Origin: Plazaster borealis
Taxonomy: Eukaryota; Echinodermata; Asteroidea; Forcipulatida; Labidiasteridae
Direction of reading: 5' to 3'
Length of the DNA stretch: 64,000 nt
NCBI GenBank assembly: GCA_021014325.1
Contig: JAJGQC010000626.1
Location: 62,001 to 126,000, forward strand
In this document: in pieces, positions 35,067 through 46,762 of the stretch
Position numbering within the stretch: position 1 is the stretch's first letter
Layout: the number at the start of each line of letters is the position of its first letter
Translations under genes and position numbers: made by a program
Notes under the pieces: model-generated
Told to the model about the DNA's origin: nothing
Seen by the model: only the letters and a program-made list of their open reading frames with translations
Databases searched by the model: none

Positions 35067-35727
35067 CATAATTGTGTTTCAAGAAAACAGAGCGCAGGGT
35101 ATTCTTCAATTCAAAGTCATTATTTACAGGAAGTTTAAAATCTGCACAAGAATGGGAAAACATGTCTTTTGGGGGGAAATTCTAATAATAATAATACACA
35201 ACATTTATTAGGCGCTTAATACGGATGTTTCTAAGCGCACAATTGTCTGACTACAATTTTTTTTCCTGCAAGGTATGTGGAGCTACGTTTGAAGTATGAG
35301 GCCCATTCATTTATAGCACCATGCAATGGTTTACAAGGTGCTGTGGCGCATTAAATGCTGCCGATCAGACCAGGAACACCGGGGCGAACCCCTTCTCTTT
35401 ACGATAAGTGCACTGGGTTCGTTTACGTGCATTACACAACACACGGGACCAACGGCTTTACGTCCAATCCGAAGGACGCAGCAATAACGGTTAAGTGTAT
35501 TGCTTAAGGACACAAGTGTCACAACCGGGACTCGTACCCACACTCTGCTGAGCAGAAACACCAGAGCTTGAGTCCGGTGCTCTTATCCGCTCGGCCACGA
35601 CACGCCATAATTGTGTTTCAAGAAAACTGAGCGCATGGTATTCTTCCATTCAACGTCATTATTTATAGGAAGTTTATAATTTGCACAGGAATGGGAAAAC
35701 ATGTTTTATTGGGGAAATTCTAGCAAC
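35067..35727. repeat. 120-bp direct repeats flanking a SINE
   Basis: 35067-35187 and 35606-35727 are direct repeats with about 90 percent identity (CATAATTGTGTTTCAAGAAA, GGTATTCTTC, GTCATTATTTA, GAATGGGAAAACATGT). They are far longer than a SINE target duplication and touch the SINE on both sides. Confidence 0.8.
35184..35607 (-). mobile_element. Full-length SINE with leucine-tRNA-like head
   Basis: On the minus strand: GGCGTGTCGTGGCCGAGCGG, CCGGACTCAAGCTCTGGTG, a long variable arm CTGCTCAGCAGAG, then GGTACGAGTCCCGGTTGTGA. The body follows (GTCCTTCGGATTGGACGTAA, GGGGTTCGCCCCGGTG) and the tail GCGCCTAATAAATGTTGTG ends in a (TTA)n run. It is the best copy here for defining the family. Confidence 0.85.
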
Positions 35728-36255
35728 ACAAAATATGATAGTATTGTATATTTTGTGTCATGAGCCATTTTACCGGTTACGACCTTCTGTTACTGGGACA
35801 AAAAGTACTTTGGTGCCTTGAAGAATGGCGTGAATCTTTCGCCCTTCTTCGAGTAATTATTGTTATTGAGCATACATCCACCGGTAAATCTCTTCTGGGA
35901 GGAGTTTTGGCTTAAACAAAATAACCACCGAAGGCTCTATTCCTCTCAAAACTAATTTACGCATGAATTTACCATTAAGTTTACGAGTAAAGTTACAAAT
36001 TTCTATATCTCAAGGTGCTGAAATTACACACTTTAAAAACTTCCGGGTCCGAATTGACCCGGATTTTTGATGGGAGGACTGACCCATTTCTGGCCAAGGC
36101 TGACCAGGAAATTGGTTAAAATTTGGGATTTTGACTCGTATTGTGTGTCAGTTTGACCCAGAAATGAGTCGGCCCCTTGGGACCCAGAATTCGGGTCAAT
36201 TGATCCGAGAGTGTTTTAGAATGCAGTATATCGAACATCTCAAAAGTGCCCAACA

Positions 36256-36407
36256 GACCCCTTGCATATGACGTCAAAAGCCCAAACAGCGCCCTCATCA
36301 CTGAGGTCAAAAGAAGGCCTACCATTGGCTGAAACTTGTGCACGGCGCGTACACGCGTAAACGTTTCCCTTGTTTGACCTCAGCAATGGTGGCCAATGCA
36401 AGGGGTC
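36256..36407. mobile_element. Small inverted-repeat element, GACCCCTTGCA family, copy 2
   Basis: Ends GACCCCTTGCAT and ATGCAAGGGGTC are inverted. The interior holds ATATGACGTCA, a match to the CRE core TGACGTCA, and CACTGAGGTCAA as in the copy at 15277. Confidence 0.78.
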
Positions 36408-36633
36408 CATTGAAGATGTTATAAGTAGTATTAGCAAAATATAACATTAAACATTGACAATGTACCGATGTTGTACTTTTGATTTCAGTTGGAGTTGTTT
36501 TTCTCTGGTCGTGTTCTGATTGCAATGTGCTGGCAGATTCAGACGGTGAGTTTTTATATCATGCCAGCCCGAATTGTGGCAGAGGGAGCCACCCATGGTC
36601 CCATTACTCTAACACTATTCCCCTCTCTTATAT

Positions 36634-37286
36634 ACACTGCAACAAACTCGGATGTTAAAATTGACACCGCGGGTGTTGTCGCATATAGATACCAAAAAAA
36701 GAATCAACATTTACACCACTGGGTGTTAAACTAACACAAATTTCTGCCAAAACCGGGTGCTAAAATTGACACCGCGGGTGTTGTCGCATATAGATACCAA
36801 CAAAGAATCAACATTTACACCACTGGGTGTTAAAATAACACAAATTTCTGCCAAAACCACGTGCTAAAAGCGACACCGTGGGTGTAGTCGCTTAAAGATA
36901 CAAAAAAGAATCAACATTTTACACCGTAGGGTGTTAAAATAACACTAATTTCTGCCAAAACTGGGCTGTTAAAATTGACACCGTCGGTGTTGTCACATCT
37001 AGATACCAAAATAATCAGATATTACACCAATTATAGTGGTAAAATCACACTATCTCTGCCAAAACCGGGGTGTGAAAAGTGACACCGTTGGTGTTGTCGT
37101 ATATTAAAGGTACCACAAAGAATCAAAATTTACACCATAGGATGTTAAAATAACACTTAATTCTGCCCAAACAATTTCATTTGTGTTATTTTAACACACA
37201 ATGTTAATTTTAGTTCCCTCTTCGGTATCTATATGTGACGACAACACCCATAGTATCAATTTTAACACCCCAGTTTTTGCAGTGTA
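36634..37286. mobile_element. Inverted-repeat element with five 104-bp internal units
   Basis: ACACTGCAA at the left and TTGCAGTGT at the right are inverted ends. The interior is a tandem array (starts near 36661, 36766, 36870, 36975 and 37079). Each unit contains TTGACACCGCGGGTGTTGTC, ATAGATACCA and TTACACCACTGGGTGTTAAA-like steps. The last part (37175-37270) is in the opposite orientation. No transposase frame is seen. Confidence 0.8.
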
Positions 37287-37698
37287 GGAGTGCAGAACAG
37301 GAGGGGGCGCGATGCCACATATCGGGCACCAAATGTGAGTTATTCGTTTCGATAAGAGGCTGATGCTCAACTTACAAAGCACCAATTCGGTGTTTTTTAG
37401 CAGACTGTATTTAAACCTTTGATAGCATCCAAAAGTATAGTTTTCAGTATCCTTTCATACAATAAATAAAAAACAAATACCAAATTTCCTGTAATTTTCA
37501 GCTTTATCCCTTCCCCCATACGAAATTTTTCTGTGACTTCAAGCTTCATCGCTTCCCCCATAATAGAAGAGGTAAAACAAATTAAGTTGAAGATAATTTT
37601 TGGAAATTCGGGAGGAAGCGAATTCAGCAACAGCGGTTCTTTTGCTTCCTGCAATTCTCAACCTCCCCCATCGAGCCATGTTGACAGTGACATATTGT

Positions 37699-37945
37699 GG
37701 CGTGTCGTGGCCGAGCAGTTAAGAGTATCGAACTCAAGCCCTGGTGTTCCTGATCAGCAGAGTGTGGGTACGAGTCCCGGTCTTGATACTTGTGTCCTTT
37801 TAGGCAAGACGCTTAACCATTATTGCTTCGTCCTTTGGATGGGACGTACAGCTGTAGGTCTATAACAACTATCAGTGCGAGTAAAATACCCCAGTTAACA
37901 CTTATCGCTAAGAGAAGGAGTTCGCCCCTACACTGTCTTGCAGTG
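37699..37945 (+). mobile_element. SINE with leucine-tRNA-like head
   Basis: GGCGTGTCGTGGCCGAGCAG, GAACTCAAGCCCTGGTG, CTGATCAGCAGAG and GGTACGAGTCCCGGTCTTGA form the head. The body is shorter and diverges after GATGGGACGTACAGCTGTAG. Confidence 0.8.
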
Positions 37946-39626
37946 TGCTTATCTTCAATCTTAAGGCTGCACTCAAAAGGAAGAATAAGATCCTCTTCAA
38001 ACTTGCTATCTTTCATAACAACTCACTTGTAATGTCGACCTTGACAGTTTTTAATTCCCGAACTGCTCGTTATCTGCAAGCGAACAAATTTCCCCTCCCC
38101 TCCAATTTGATGCAATGATTATTTTCAATTTGGAAAAGGCTAAGCACTAAAAATAATGAGAAGTCTACGCCCATTCATCCAAGATGACGTTGTCAAAAAA
38201 CAACCCGCGATTGTTCGCAATCCACCATGACTGAAATGAAATTGCATCACGTCGCTGATGGACGCTCAAACGAGCATTCTACGCCCAATCATCCGAGAGG
38301 TTTACGTTATTATAGAAAAAAAAAGAATTGTTCGAGTTCAATCATTGAATAAATGAAACTGCATCACGTCGAGGACAAACAAAATACTCCCCTTAACAAG
38401 TGATTACGTTTATTTCTACCGGTCCTTGACAGGAAATTACACAGTTGTATCATTTCCAATTTGCTTTCTTCTCCTCCCTTAAACTTGTTCTCTCTCTTTC
38501 TTAAATAACAAACAAACAGTACTCGGGGTTTTCTTGATAAAACAAGTCATAAATGACATGAGTTTGTCTAAGACCTGCATGGTCTGTTAGGCATGATCAA
38601 ACATATCATGGCGTTATTATGATCATACAAGGTGTGTAAAACATTGGTAAGATTTAAAAAAAATAAATGTGTATAATAATAATTATGATAATAATAATAA
38701 TAATGTTATATTTGGTTTTTACCCGTACACCGATGTGTGTAAAGCAACCAAATATAATATTCTTTATCCCCGATGCAAATTTAACATCTATTAATAATAA
38801 TGTTGTTTACAGATTTTCACATAGCTCACATGGTTTAAGATGGTCATGAGAAAAACTTCCCTTAAAACTATTTTTGCCCGAAATGCTACAGTTTTTTAGA
38901 AATGAGTCAAACTAAAGTAGTAAAAACATAATTTATTATCTTTTAATAACTATTTGTTTGTGACTCCAATGAGCGATTGAGCCAATATTGGGTTTGTGAT
39001 TACATATGAATACTGGATTACATATAAACTGGTCTTTGACAAAAACAAAGTTGTTCATGTGCTAGAGCAGTCTTAATTAAAACATTGCGTGATGCCATCG
39101 AACTGTAGCCCACTGTCCGTTTTTAATTAATGTATCAGTAATCCGCCATTTAAAAATATATATATATATCTAAAAATTCCACATTCCCTAGCTACACCTA
39201 GCCAAATAGCATGGTAAATGTCTTGTTACCATCCGGGGTCTTTTTACCACAAAAATCCATCAATGACCAGCTGTCCCGGAATTCCCATAGGAATTGCACA
39301 GTACTTGGTTGACCTTGGGGTCAATAGCCACTAATGGATGAAATGAACAATGGTTTCCAGATGGCTTTTTCTGTATACTTGTACAATGGCTGTAAGCAGT
39401 GACCTGTTTTTGTGTTTGAATGAATAGAGTAGGGTCCATATCTAATGGTTTGGGACATTTGAAATTGATTGGGTTCTCCACAAAAATTAATTACATGCTA
39501 ATTTAAAACGGACTGTAGCCCACTGACCGATGGCCGCACGGTGTGATTTGTTTTTGATGGTTACGCTTGGTAACCACTCTTAAAGTTAATGGCAATAAAA
39601 ACCTACTTGGTACAGCAGCTTTCGAT

Positions 39627-39855
39627 AGTATAAAGCATTTTGAGAATCATTTCACTTCGAAGTAATGTGGTTATGGAAAAAGATATCAGTTTTTATCCCC
39701 CAAATTTGTGTATTCCAATACGGATTATTCTTCCTGCGTGGACATAACAGCTCCGGTTTTTCGGCGATATCTCAAAACACGACCACCTTTTGAAATGAAA
39801 TTTTCACAGGTTAGTTTTATTGTATATCTACATTTATATATAAGATTAAAACAAT
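39627..39855 (+). repeat. Dispersed repeat family X, copy 2
   Basis: Pairs with 32110-32347 in the same orientation. It differs mainly by a short deletion after TTTTTATCCCCCAAA. Confidence 0.75.
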
Positions 39856-40664
39856 CGAACGGTAACAAAAACTAAAGGTAGGGCCTACTTTCCATTAAAA
39901 GCGCTGTTAAATTTGTATAGTTCGCTTTTCGCGAAAAGGCTGCCTTTGGTGTTCTTTCGCGAGGCTGCTTGTACCCGGTGGCGATTGGGCGACACAAAAA
40001 TGCTCTTCCGAGAAAACACATAAATGAAATGTATTGTTTTTAACAAAGACACGCACAGATATGATAGACAGAAAACATGTTGCTCATAAGAGTATTATTT
40101 CTGTATGTTCTGTTGTCGAGTACAATTTGTTCGATGCCAATATTGTTGGCGTTCTCTGAAAAAAAATGTGTATTGACTGATATTGTGTTGGAATGGTAAG
40201 TACACAGTACGTGAGTCGTTCTTATTCTTGTGAAGCTTGGGGAAACACAAACCTCACATAGACAAACTTGTCCATTGTGAAGAAGGGCGGGTGTGGATAG
40301 CGTATCCACCATATCTAACGAAAGTATAGGGAAACTATTCATAATTTTAAGGTAAGCATTGTTACCTTTAACGATCGTTTGAAAAACAAAGTAAGAAACA
40401 AATAGATTTGTACATTTAATTTTCCATTCAACAGCTGTGTGTCCTTCATGGATTATTGTCTCTTCATAAAACAACTCAGTTTAAACGGTAATTGCTAGTT
40501 CCCCAAAACTCAAGAACTCTTAGGCGGAAAATCAAAATCTATGAGTTTCATTGTAAAACCTAAAGAATGAAAAACAGTTCGTTACTATTGTAATTGTTAC
40601 GATAGATGATTCACGCCTCTGTTTTTCTTTCTTTTCTTTCTCTCGCTCTCTTTTTTCTTTTCAG

Positions 40665-40685
40665 TTTTTGTCTTTTCTGTGTACA
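40665..40685 (+). other. Strong 3' splice-site-like tract with possible 21-bp micro-exon
   Basis: A 55-base pyrimidine tract (about 40611-40661) ends in TTTTCAG. The next 21 bases read LFVFSVY in the frame left by the 22-base exon at 23546, and end in phase 1 before GTACCA, a weak donor. Joined with that exon it would extend the hydrophobic run and meet the first SRCR exon in frame. This is a hypothesis only. Confidence 0.12.
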
Positions 40686-40902
40686 GTACCATTGCATAAC
40701 ATTTAAGTTTACTGAAACTAATTCCTTGTGCAACTTAACTGATTTTGTAACTTTATGTTTTAAATTCTTTGTTGTTATTTCATTGTGCTTTATTCAATTT
40801 GTATATAGTTTACCTTTAATGTTAATTTACTTGCAATTCGGCTGATGCCGCGATTTGTAATGTTTTTAAATGACTGAATGGTGAATGCGCAGACAATATT
40901 GA

Positions 40903-40994
40903 CTGGCAGCTGAGTTGCCAGTAAATTACTGTAGTTTTTACAGTAACTCCTTTATGTAAACTTTACAGTAGTTTACTGGCAACTCAGCTGCCAG
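40903..40994. repeat. Perfect-looking hairpin repeat
   Basis: CTGGCAGCTGAGTTGCCAG with TAAATTACTGTA is inverted against TACAGTAGTTTACTGGCAAC with TCAGCTGCCAG. Each arm is itself partly palindromic. The loop is about 25 bases. Confidence 0.8.
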
Positions 40995-41061
40995 TAAATT
41001 ACGTAATTTTTACACGAAATATTTTACAGTACTCAAATTAGTGACAGGATTTTTCATGATT

Positions 41062-41428
41062 TTAAGGGCACTGAACACGTTTGGAAATTGTCAACGACCA
41101 GTGTTCTCACTTGGTGTATCCCAGCATATGCATAAAATAACAAGCCTGTGAAAATTTGGGCTCAATTGGTCATCGAAGTTGCAAGAAAATGATGACAAAA
41201 AAACCACCCTTGTTGTACAAATTTGTCTGCTTTCAGATAGGAATAAAAACTTCTTGCAAGAAGTTTTTATTATTTTAGTGAGAAATTACCTCTTTCTCAA
41301 AAACTACGTTACTTCAAAGGGAGTCGTTTCCTACAATGTTTTATACCATCAACCGTTGCTTGTTACCAAGTAAGTTTGTATGCTAGTATTTGTGTTGAGT
41401 CATTACCAAACGTGTACGATACCTTTAA
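41062..41428. mobile_element. TTAA-flanked MITE, family 2
   Basis: TTAA at 41062 is followed by GGGCACTGAACACGTTTGG; CCAAACGTGTACGATACCT is followed by TTAA at 41425. The interior has CTCACTTGGTGTATCCCAGC, AAACTACGTTACTTCAAAGG and a central inverted pair AACTTCTTGCAAGAAGTT. From memory, near-identical elements are abundant in sea star genomes; that is unverified. Confidence 0.82.
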
Positions 41429-42269
41429 GTTTTTCTCAAAATCTCCTAGAACATTTGCATTTTCTTGAGAGGAGTAGAGTAGTCAACAAAGGTAGAAAGA
41501 AATAGTCCACATCGTGTCTGAACAGAAAGAGTTCTTAACCCTCCCGAATTATAACTGGAGGTTCTTGGTCTATACGAAGGGGAACCCAGGCCTGAAGGCT
41601 GTATTTTGAGGAATTTTCACATTCATTAAATCCTGTCTCCGTAGTTTACAAACGGAGGGCTTTCAGATTAGGCCTACACAATATAAAGAAGCATAACCTA
41701 TATTAAGTAGTTTTGCAAATAAAAGCGGCGTTCACAGTGGAGATAGGCCTAAGGACTGGGTGGAGCTGTGGCGTACAACCTATAAATTACACCAATTCAG
41801 TTAGGCCCTATCTATCTTGTCGTTGTTTAATTCAAACCGGGTCGGGAAATAAACATGACGTTCAGAGTGGCCTACGGACGATAATGGAAGCACTACGTAT
41901 GTTTAATTTTAGTTCAATGATCTGACTCAGATAGAGCAAAAACAACGTAACGACTGTTCCGACTGTTCCAATCAAATTCGTAGTTTAAAAGCCAAGGCAT
42001 ACAACATTAGCGCTCTAGATAGTCAATCTGCATCCGTCAAGATTGTCATTTTATGAAAATTTAAGTTGAAAATGCGCTGAGCCCCACAGCGCTGTACTGG
42101 GCAGGACGGTTCGCTTCTGCGATAACCTGAAAGCGGATACGAAATATACACCACTGATTTTCTGTTACAATCCGGAGGCTACAATCCTCCTCTATCACTC
42201 TGAATTGTTGTTAACCCTTGATAGAACGAGTCCAGGTAGTCTACATCAGCCTATAGGAACACAATTTGG

Positions 42270-42392
42270 TTAGTCGGGTGTAGTGGTATCTTTCCTCGCC
42301 TTCCAACTATTAGGATCCCGGTTCGAATCCCACCGGGGAACTATGTGAATTGGGTTTTCAGTCCCTACCTGAATGCGTGGGTTTTCACAACC
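42270..42392 (+). mobile_element. tRNA-derived SINE, second family, copy 2
   Basis: GTAGTGGTATC (A-box area), GGATCCCGGTTCGAATCCCA (B box) and GGGTTTTCAGTCCCTACCTG. It runs into the (TGAAA)n microsatellite at 42400, which may have served as its tail. Confidence 0.68.
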
Positions 42393-42399
42393 AGAATCA

Positions 42400-42472
42400 A
42401 TGAAATGAAATGAAATGAAATGAAATGAAATGGAATGAAATGAAATGAAATGAAATGAAATGAAATGAAATT
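42400..42472. repeat. (TGAAA)n microsatellite
   Basis: About 14 units with one TGGAA variant, directly downstream of a SINE. Confidence 0.95.
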
Positions 42473-42969
42473 GCGTACTATCACCAACTACGAGGTCTAT
42501 AGGCAACTCAAACTTTGTAAAGGGCTAATCCAGCAAATTAAACTCACCTTGGAGTTTCAATTAAACTTGCTTTAGGGCCCAAATACAACCTTTTATTAAT
42601 TGTTTAATGTTTGAGATATCTGTCGTAGAAGCCATTAAAAGCCTTAGCTTCATTTCTCTCTTTTCTTTTTGGTTTGTAGTTAAGCGTCAGTTCCTGTTTT
42701 TAGCATGGCTTTTTGTATTGGTTGGATTGTTTTTCGAATATTTTGAGTAGTTTTTGTAATCTTCTGGTTTAGTTTTTCCCCCTTTTTATGCAAAATTTCT
42801 CATCGCACAATTGTTCCCCTTTTTATACAATTGTATTATTAAATTGACTTTAAATCCATTGTTTTAATTGCCCTGTTTATCGGAGGCTAAATGTCCGATG
42901 GCAACAGTGACATAGTTCACATTTTTTGCTCCATTCATAAATGTTTGTATGCGTTTTCATTATGTGTAC

Positions 42970-43039
42970 TTGTTGTTGTTGTTGTTGTTGCTGTTGCTGT
43001 TCCTGTTTTTGTTGTTGTTGATTTAGTTGTTGTTGTTGG
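42970..43039. repeat. (TTG)n microsatellite, imperfect
   Basis: GTT units broken by CTG, CCT and TTT triplets. Confidence 0.92.
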
Positions 43040-45000
43040 GTTTTGTCTGTGTTTGTTTAATATCGATGGAGGACAAACAACTAAATAATCATAAAAATAT
43101 AATAAAACGAGACAATACTTAAAGTTTCTTTCTTGACTATTTTTGCTTGCACATTACAAGGTTATAGTTACTGGAAGTGGACAACGATTACATATAAATA
43201 AATCAAAAGGAGAATAAAATAGACCTGTGTAGTTATTCAAGTTAAACAGTTCATTTGCGGCCAAACCGTACGCCAGAATTACCAAAGACAGGAGTCGGAA
43301 ATTGAAGACCCATCCAATCGCAAAATAATTCTTAATTTTTGCGAAAATTGTTTAAAAAAACAAAATTAGGAAGGGGTTGACTTGGCGCAACTTATTATCA
43401 CTGCACAAGAAAACCAGCAGACTGTGAGAATTGAAAAAACACATAATTCTTCCAATCGTTTTTCTCATCAAACTGGTTTTTGTTTTTGATTTGGTTGTTT
43501 TCAACGACATCTACATATAAGTACGTGCTTTCTTTTAATAAATTAAGAAGAAAGACACAATAACACCCCAGCAAGCAAACAAACACCCCCAACAAACAAA
43601 CAAACATACACCCAACACCCCGACAGACAAACAGAAGAAGAACACGCATGCCGCAACCGCGAGCACTCCAACAAGCTGCGTTAGAGCATGTCTTAACAAT
43701 TTGTGTAAGTCTCCTGCAAGTCTCGTGCGTTTTAAAAAACAAGAAACACGTCGAACGAAGACTGTTGTTTTTTGAGTGAAATCAATAAATGCTATTTATT
43801 CAAATTAGGGGGAAAAAATAAAAGAAAAAAATAGTTTTTATATAGCACAAACAATTCGTTAAATTAACATTGAAACAAAAGTAAAATTTGGGACGAGGAT
43901 ACTTGTTTAGAAACCCCAATTCAGAACCACGCCCTAATTTGTGCACCCATTACATAGAGTTAATGATAACATGAACGTCAATTGGGCAAAAATCTTAACA
44001 GCAACAAGAAACAGAGGTTAAGACTTATTTCTTCGCTAATTTGTTAAATTGATTTTACTTTCATATATTTCATGGCAACGTTTTACTTTTCCAAAATTAT
44101 AGCCATAATCTATGTTGAACTAAAGTATTTGAAAGAAACAGCATAGCGCACAAGTAAAACTCAATATGGTTGGGACCAACTTGGTTCGAAAATGAGCGAG
44201 ACTTGCACAGTCTATAGGCAATAATATGCGACCATTAAATATGTTTAACCCTGCATGAGACTATAAAACAAAAACAAAAAAAGTCACACGCTTACACTAT
44301 CGCACTGTTTTCAACTGTCCGTTTTACAATTAGCTTGTTAATTAGATTTAGGTGAACATAATCCTTTTACATTCTCTGAAACATCAGATAAGAGCCTCTG
44401 GACTCAACAAAAAAAATTCCCAACCCATCAAGCCATCTGGATGCCATCTGGCAAAGACATGATTGATTACTGCCAGGTGTGGCCCTTAGCCCCAGGCTAA
44501 GAAATAAGTTTCCGACCCCTGTGAGAATTATTAAAGGGGAGGTCATTGATGGAACTTTTTGGGGTCAAAGGATCAACCCAGACAAACTCTCTTTTCCATG
44601 CTATTTGGCTATGTCTCAGGAGGGAGTTTGGAACTTTTGATTGTTGTATTAATTTCTTGGCGGGCTAAACAAAATTTGTTGAGAAACGGACAGTTGACAA
44701 GTGTCCGTTGGCTTCATTAATTACATGTACAATTCTTAACTGTTTACAAGTAACCCGACATTAAATGGGGTTAAATCTTATTATCGGGTTTTCTTTGTTG
44801 ATTTTCAAATTTATTTTACTCCATATGTTTCATGGAAAATGTTTACTTTCCCAACAAGATCCAATTAAAGTAATTGAAAAATTGCGCACACGTAAAACTC
44901 GATTAGGGCTGTAATTCACAAAGCACTAAAGGCTATGTCACACGAGACAATTAACAGACAACCAGTTCCAGGCAATCTCCAATAAGAATACCCATTAAAA
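43040..45000. other. Gene-free stretch
   Basis: No exon or large repeat is recognised. A short motif GCGAGACTTGCACAGTCTAT at 44200 recurs elsewhere in the window. Confidence 0.45.
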
Positions 45001-45002
45001 TA

Positions 45003-45150
45003 ACAAGTTCTTATATAGCGCATTTTACAATAAACGTATCAATGCACTTTACATTAGTGCCCTGGTCATTGGGCCAATAACATTCCTTTAACCTTTCTTA
45101 GCTCCCTGGGGAGTATACAGCCCCGAGCTGCCGTAGCGCTCCGAAGTTTT
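45003..45150 (-). mobile_element. SINE 3' part, copy 1
   Basis: On the minus strand it ends TATAAGAACTTGTTATT; the GCGCTATATAAGAACT tail is shared with the SINE copy at 33729. The body (GGCCCAATGACCAGGGCACT, GTAAAGTGCATTGATACG) matches 45467. Confidence 0.65.
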
Positions 45151-45297
45151 CAGTTTTCAGTTTTCTCATAATTTTCTTGGGATAGTGAGTTACAGCTGTA
45201 AGAATAGAATGTCTCCTGTGCTGCCGAAGAGTTCCTTGTGCATGCAGTGCAAGTGGTTGCCTCCAAGTTGCCTGTAAAAATTGCCCTGTGTGAAAAG

Positions 45298-45430
45298 GCC
45301 TTAAGATTCACCTGAAGACGAGTTGTCAATATTGCATAGTGGGTTGTTTTGTGACATCACAATTTTCTTAGCAATTAAAAATAAAAGTTTAGATTCGCAG
45401 TTAAGATCAATATTAGCTCTTTGTGAAATC
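45298..45430. repeat. Short inverted-repeat element, copy 3 of 3
   Basis: Shares CTTAAGATTCACCTGA-type ends, GAGTTGTCAATATTGCATAG, TTGTGACATCACAA and GTTAAGATCAATATTAGCTC with 7683 and 24840. Confidence 0.55.
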
Positions 45431-45466
45431 CAGACCTGGTCCCGGAAGTTCCAATGTTAATCATAA

Positions 45467-45735
45467 TAATAACTAGTTCTTATATAGCGCATTTTACAAT
45501 AACGTATCAATGCGCTTTACATTAGTGCCCTGGTCATTGGGCCAATAACATTTCTTCAATCTTTCTCAGCTCCTTGGGGAGTTTACAACCCGGGCTGCTG
45601 TGGCGCTCAGAAGGCTTTTTCAAACACAATATCAACCTCTACCCTCGCAGGTACCCATTTATACCCCTGGGTGAAGAGAAGCTATTATAGTGAAGTATCT
45701 TGCTCAATGATACAAGTGTCACGACCGGGATATGA
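45467..45735 (-). mobile_element. SINE, longer copy, minus strand
   Basis: Same 3' half as at 45003. It extends to TCCCGGTCGTGACACTTGTA, the B-box end of the leucine-tRNA-like head, where it stops. The body between (AAATGGGTACCTGCGAGGGT) differs from the other SINE copies, so this is a related subfamily. Confidence 0.7.
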
Positions 45736-46643
45736 GCGAGACTTCAACAGTCTAAAGGCAATATTACAGACAACTGGGTACAGGTAATTACCACGAGGAA
45801 AAAGAAAATCTTCACATTTAATTGTTCAAATTTTACGTGAAAGTAATGAGGAGACACTGTTAGAAGAAAACCAACATCAATCGTGCTGCCCTAGTTTTGC
45901 TTGTGTATGCAGCAGTGCAGTTGTCTCTTAACCTGTACAAATTGCCTCGTGTGTGAATAAAGGCCGGTTGGTGAATAATATTTAAACCCAGTTTACAAAC
46001 CCTCAATTGCGACCTCGCCATTGGGAACTGATTCCCTAATTGAATCTAGGTGTTTGCAAGGTCTCCGTTGTTTTGGAAAAGAACTTGTCATTGAGAATTC
46101 ATAGCACGTTCTGGTCCTTCAAAGCATAATTCTCAGGAATTACCTTACTGTTGTTATCCATTGCTGTCACGTGCAAGCTTCGGATAATCCTCGTTCATTT
46201 GAGTCTAATAACTAAAGTGGGGGCAGAGGTGGGGGGACACCTGCCCCCTCCAATTGATGTTCGTACCACTAAGTGCATTGTATAAGCTTTATTTGATAAT
46301 TCCAACACCATTTGAAATCTTGATTTTTGAGAATTAAAAATTTGCACAGTAATAATGTTACATTTGATAAGCTTTAATCTGACAACTTCAATGTTTGTTA
46401 AAACTATTTTTACATTGCTGACAATGTATTTGTTTTTACACTCATGTCAGATTATCTTGCAAAAATAGTATATGGCATAACAAGAGCGCTGAAAAGGGGC
46501 TTGTTTAAAAAAAAAATCAAACGTAAACTACAGTTTGAACAGAAGTTCACATCTTTAGCACCTTAAACTTTAACCTCGTTAAAAATTTACACTCGATTCG
46601 GCGCTGGATCAAATCACTCGGAAACAACGGGCAAAAAACAAAA

Positions 46644-46668
46644 ACAACAACGACGACGACGACGACGA

Positions 46669-46728
<60 letters not shown>

Positions 46729-46762
46729 TGATGACGACGACAACAACAACAACAACAACAAA
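46644..46762. repeat. (GAC)n and (AAC)n microsatellite
   Basis: About 30 GAC triplets with three GAT variants, flanked by AAC units. The valine-rich minus-strand frame over it is an artefact. Confidence 0.95.

Noticed and set aside
35510..35607. tRNA-Leu gene on the minus strand
   Set aside because: The head resembles tRNA-Leu(CAA) with a long variable arm, but the same head is joined to the same 3' body at several loci, which identifies a SINE.
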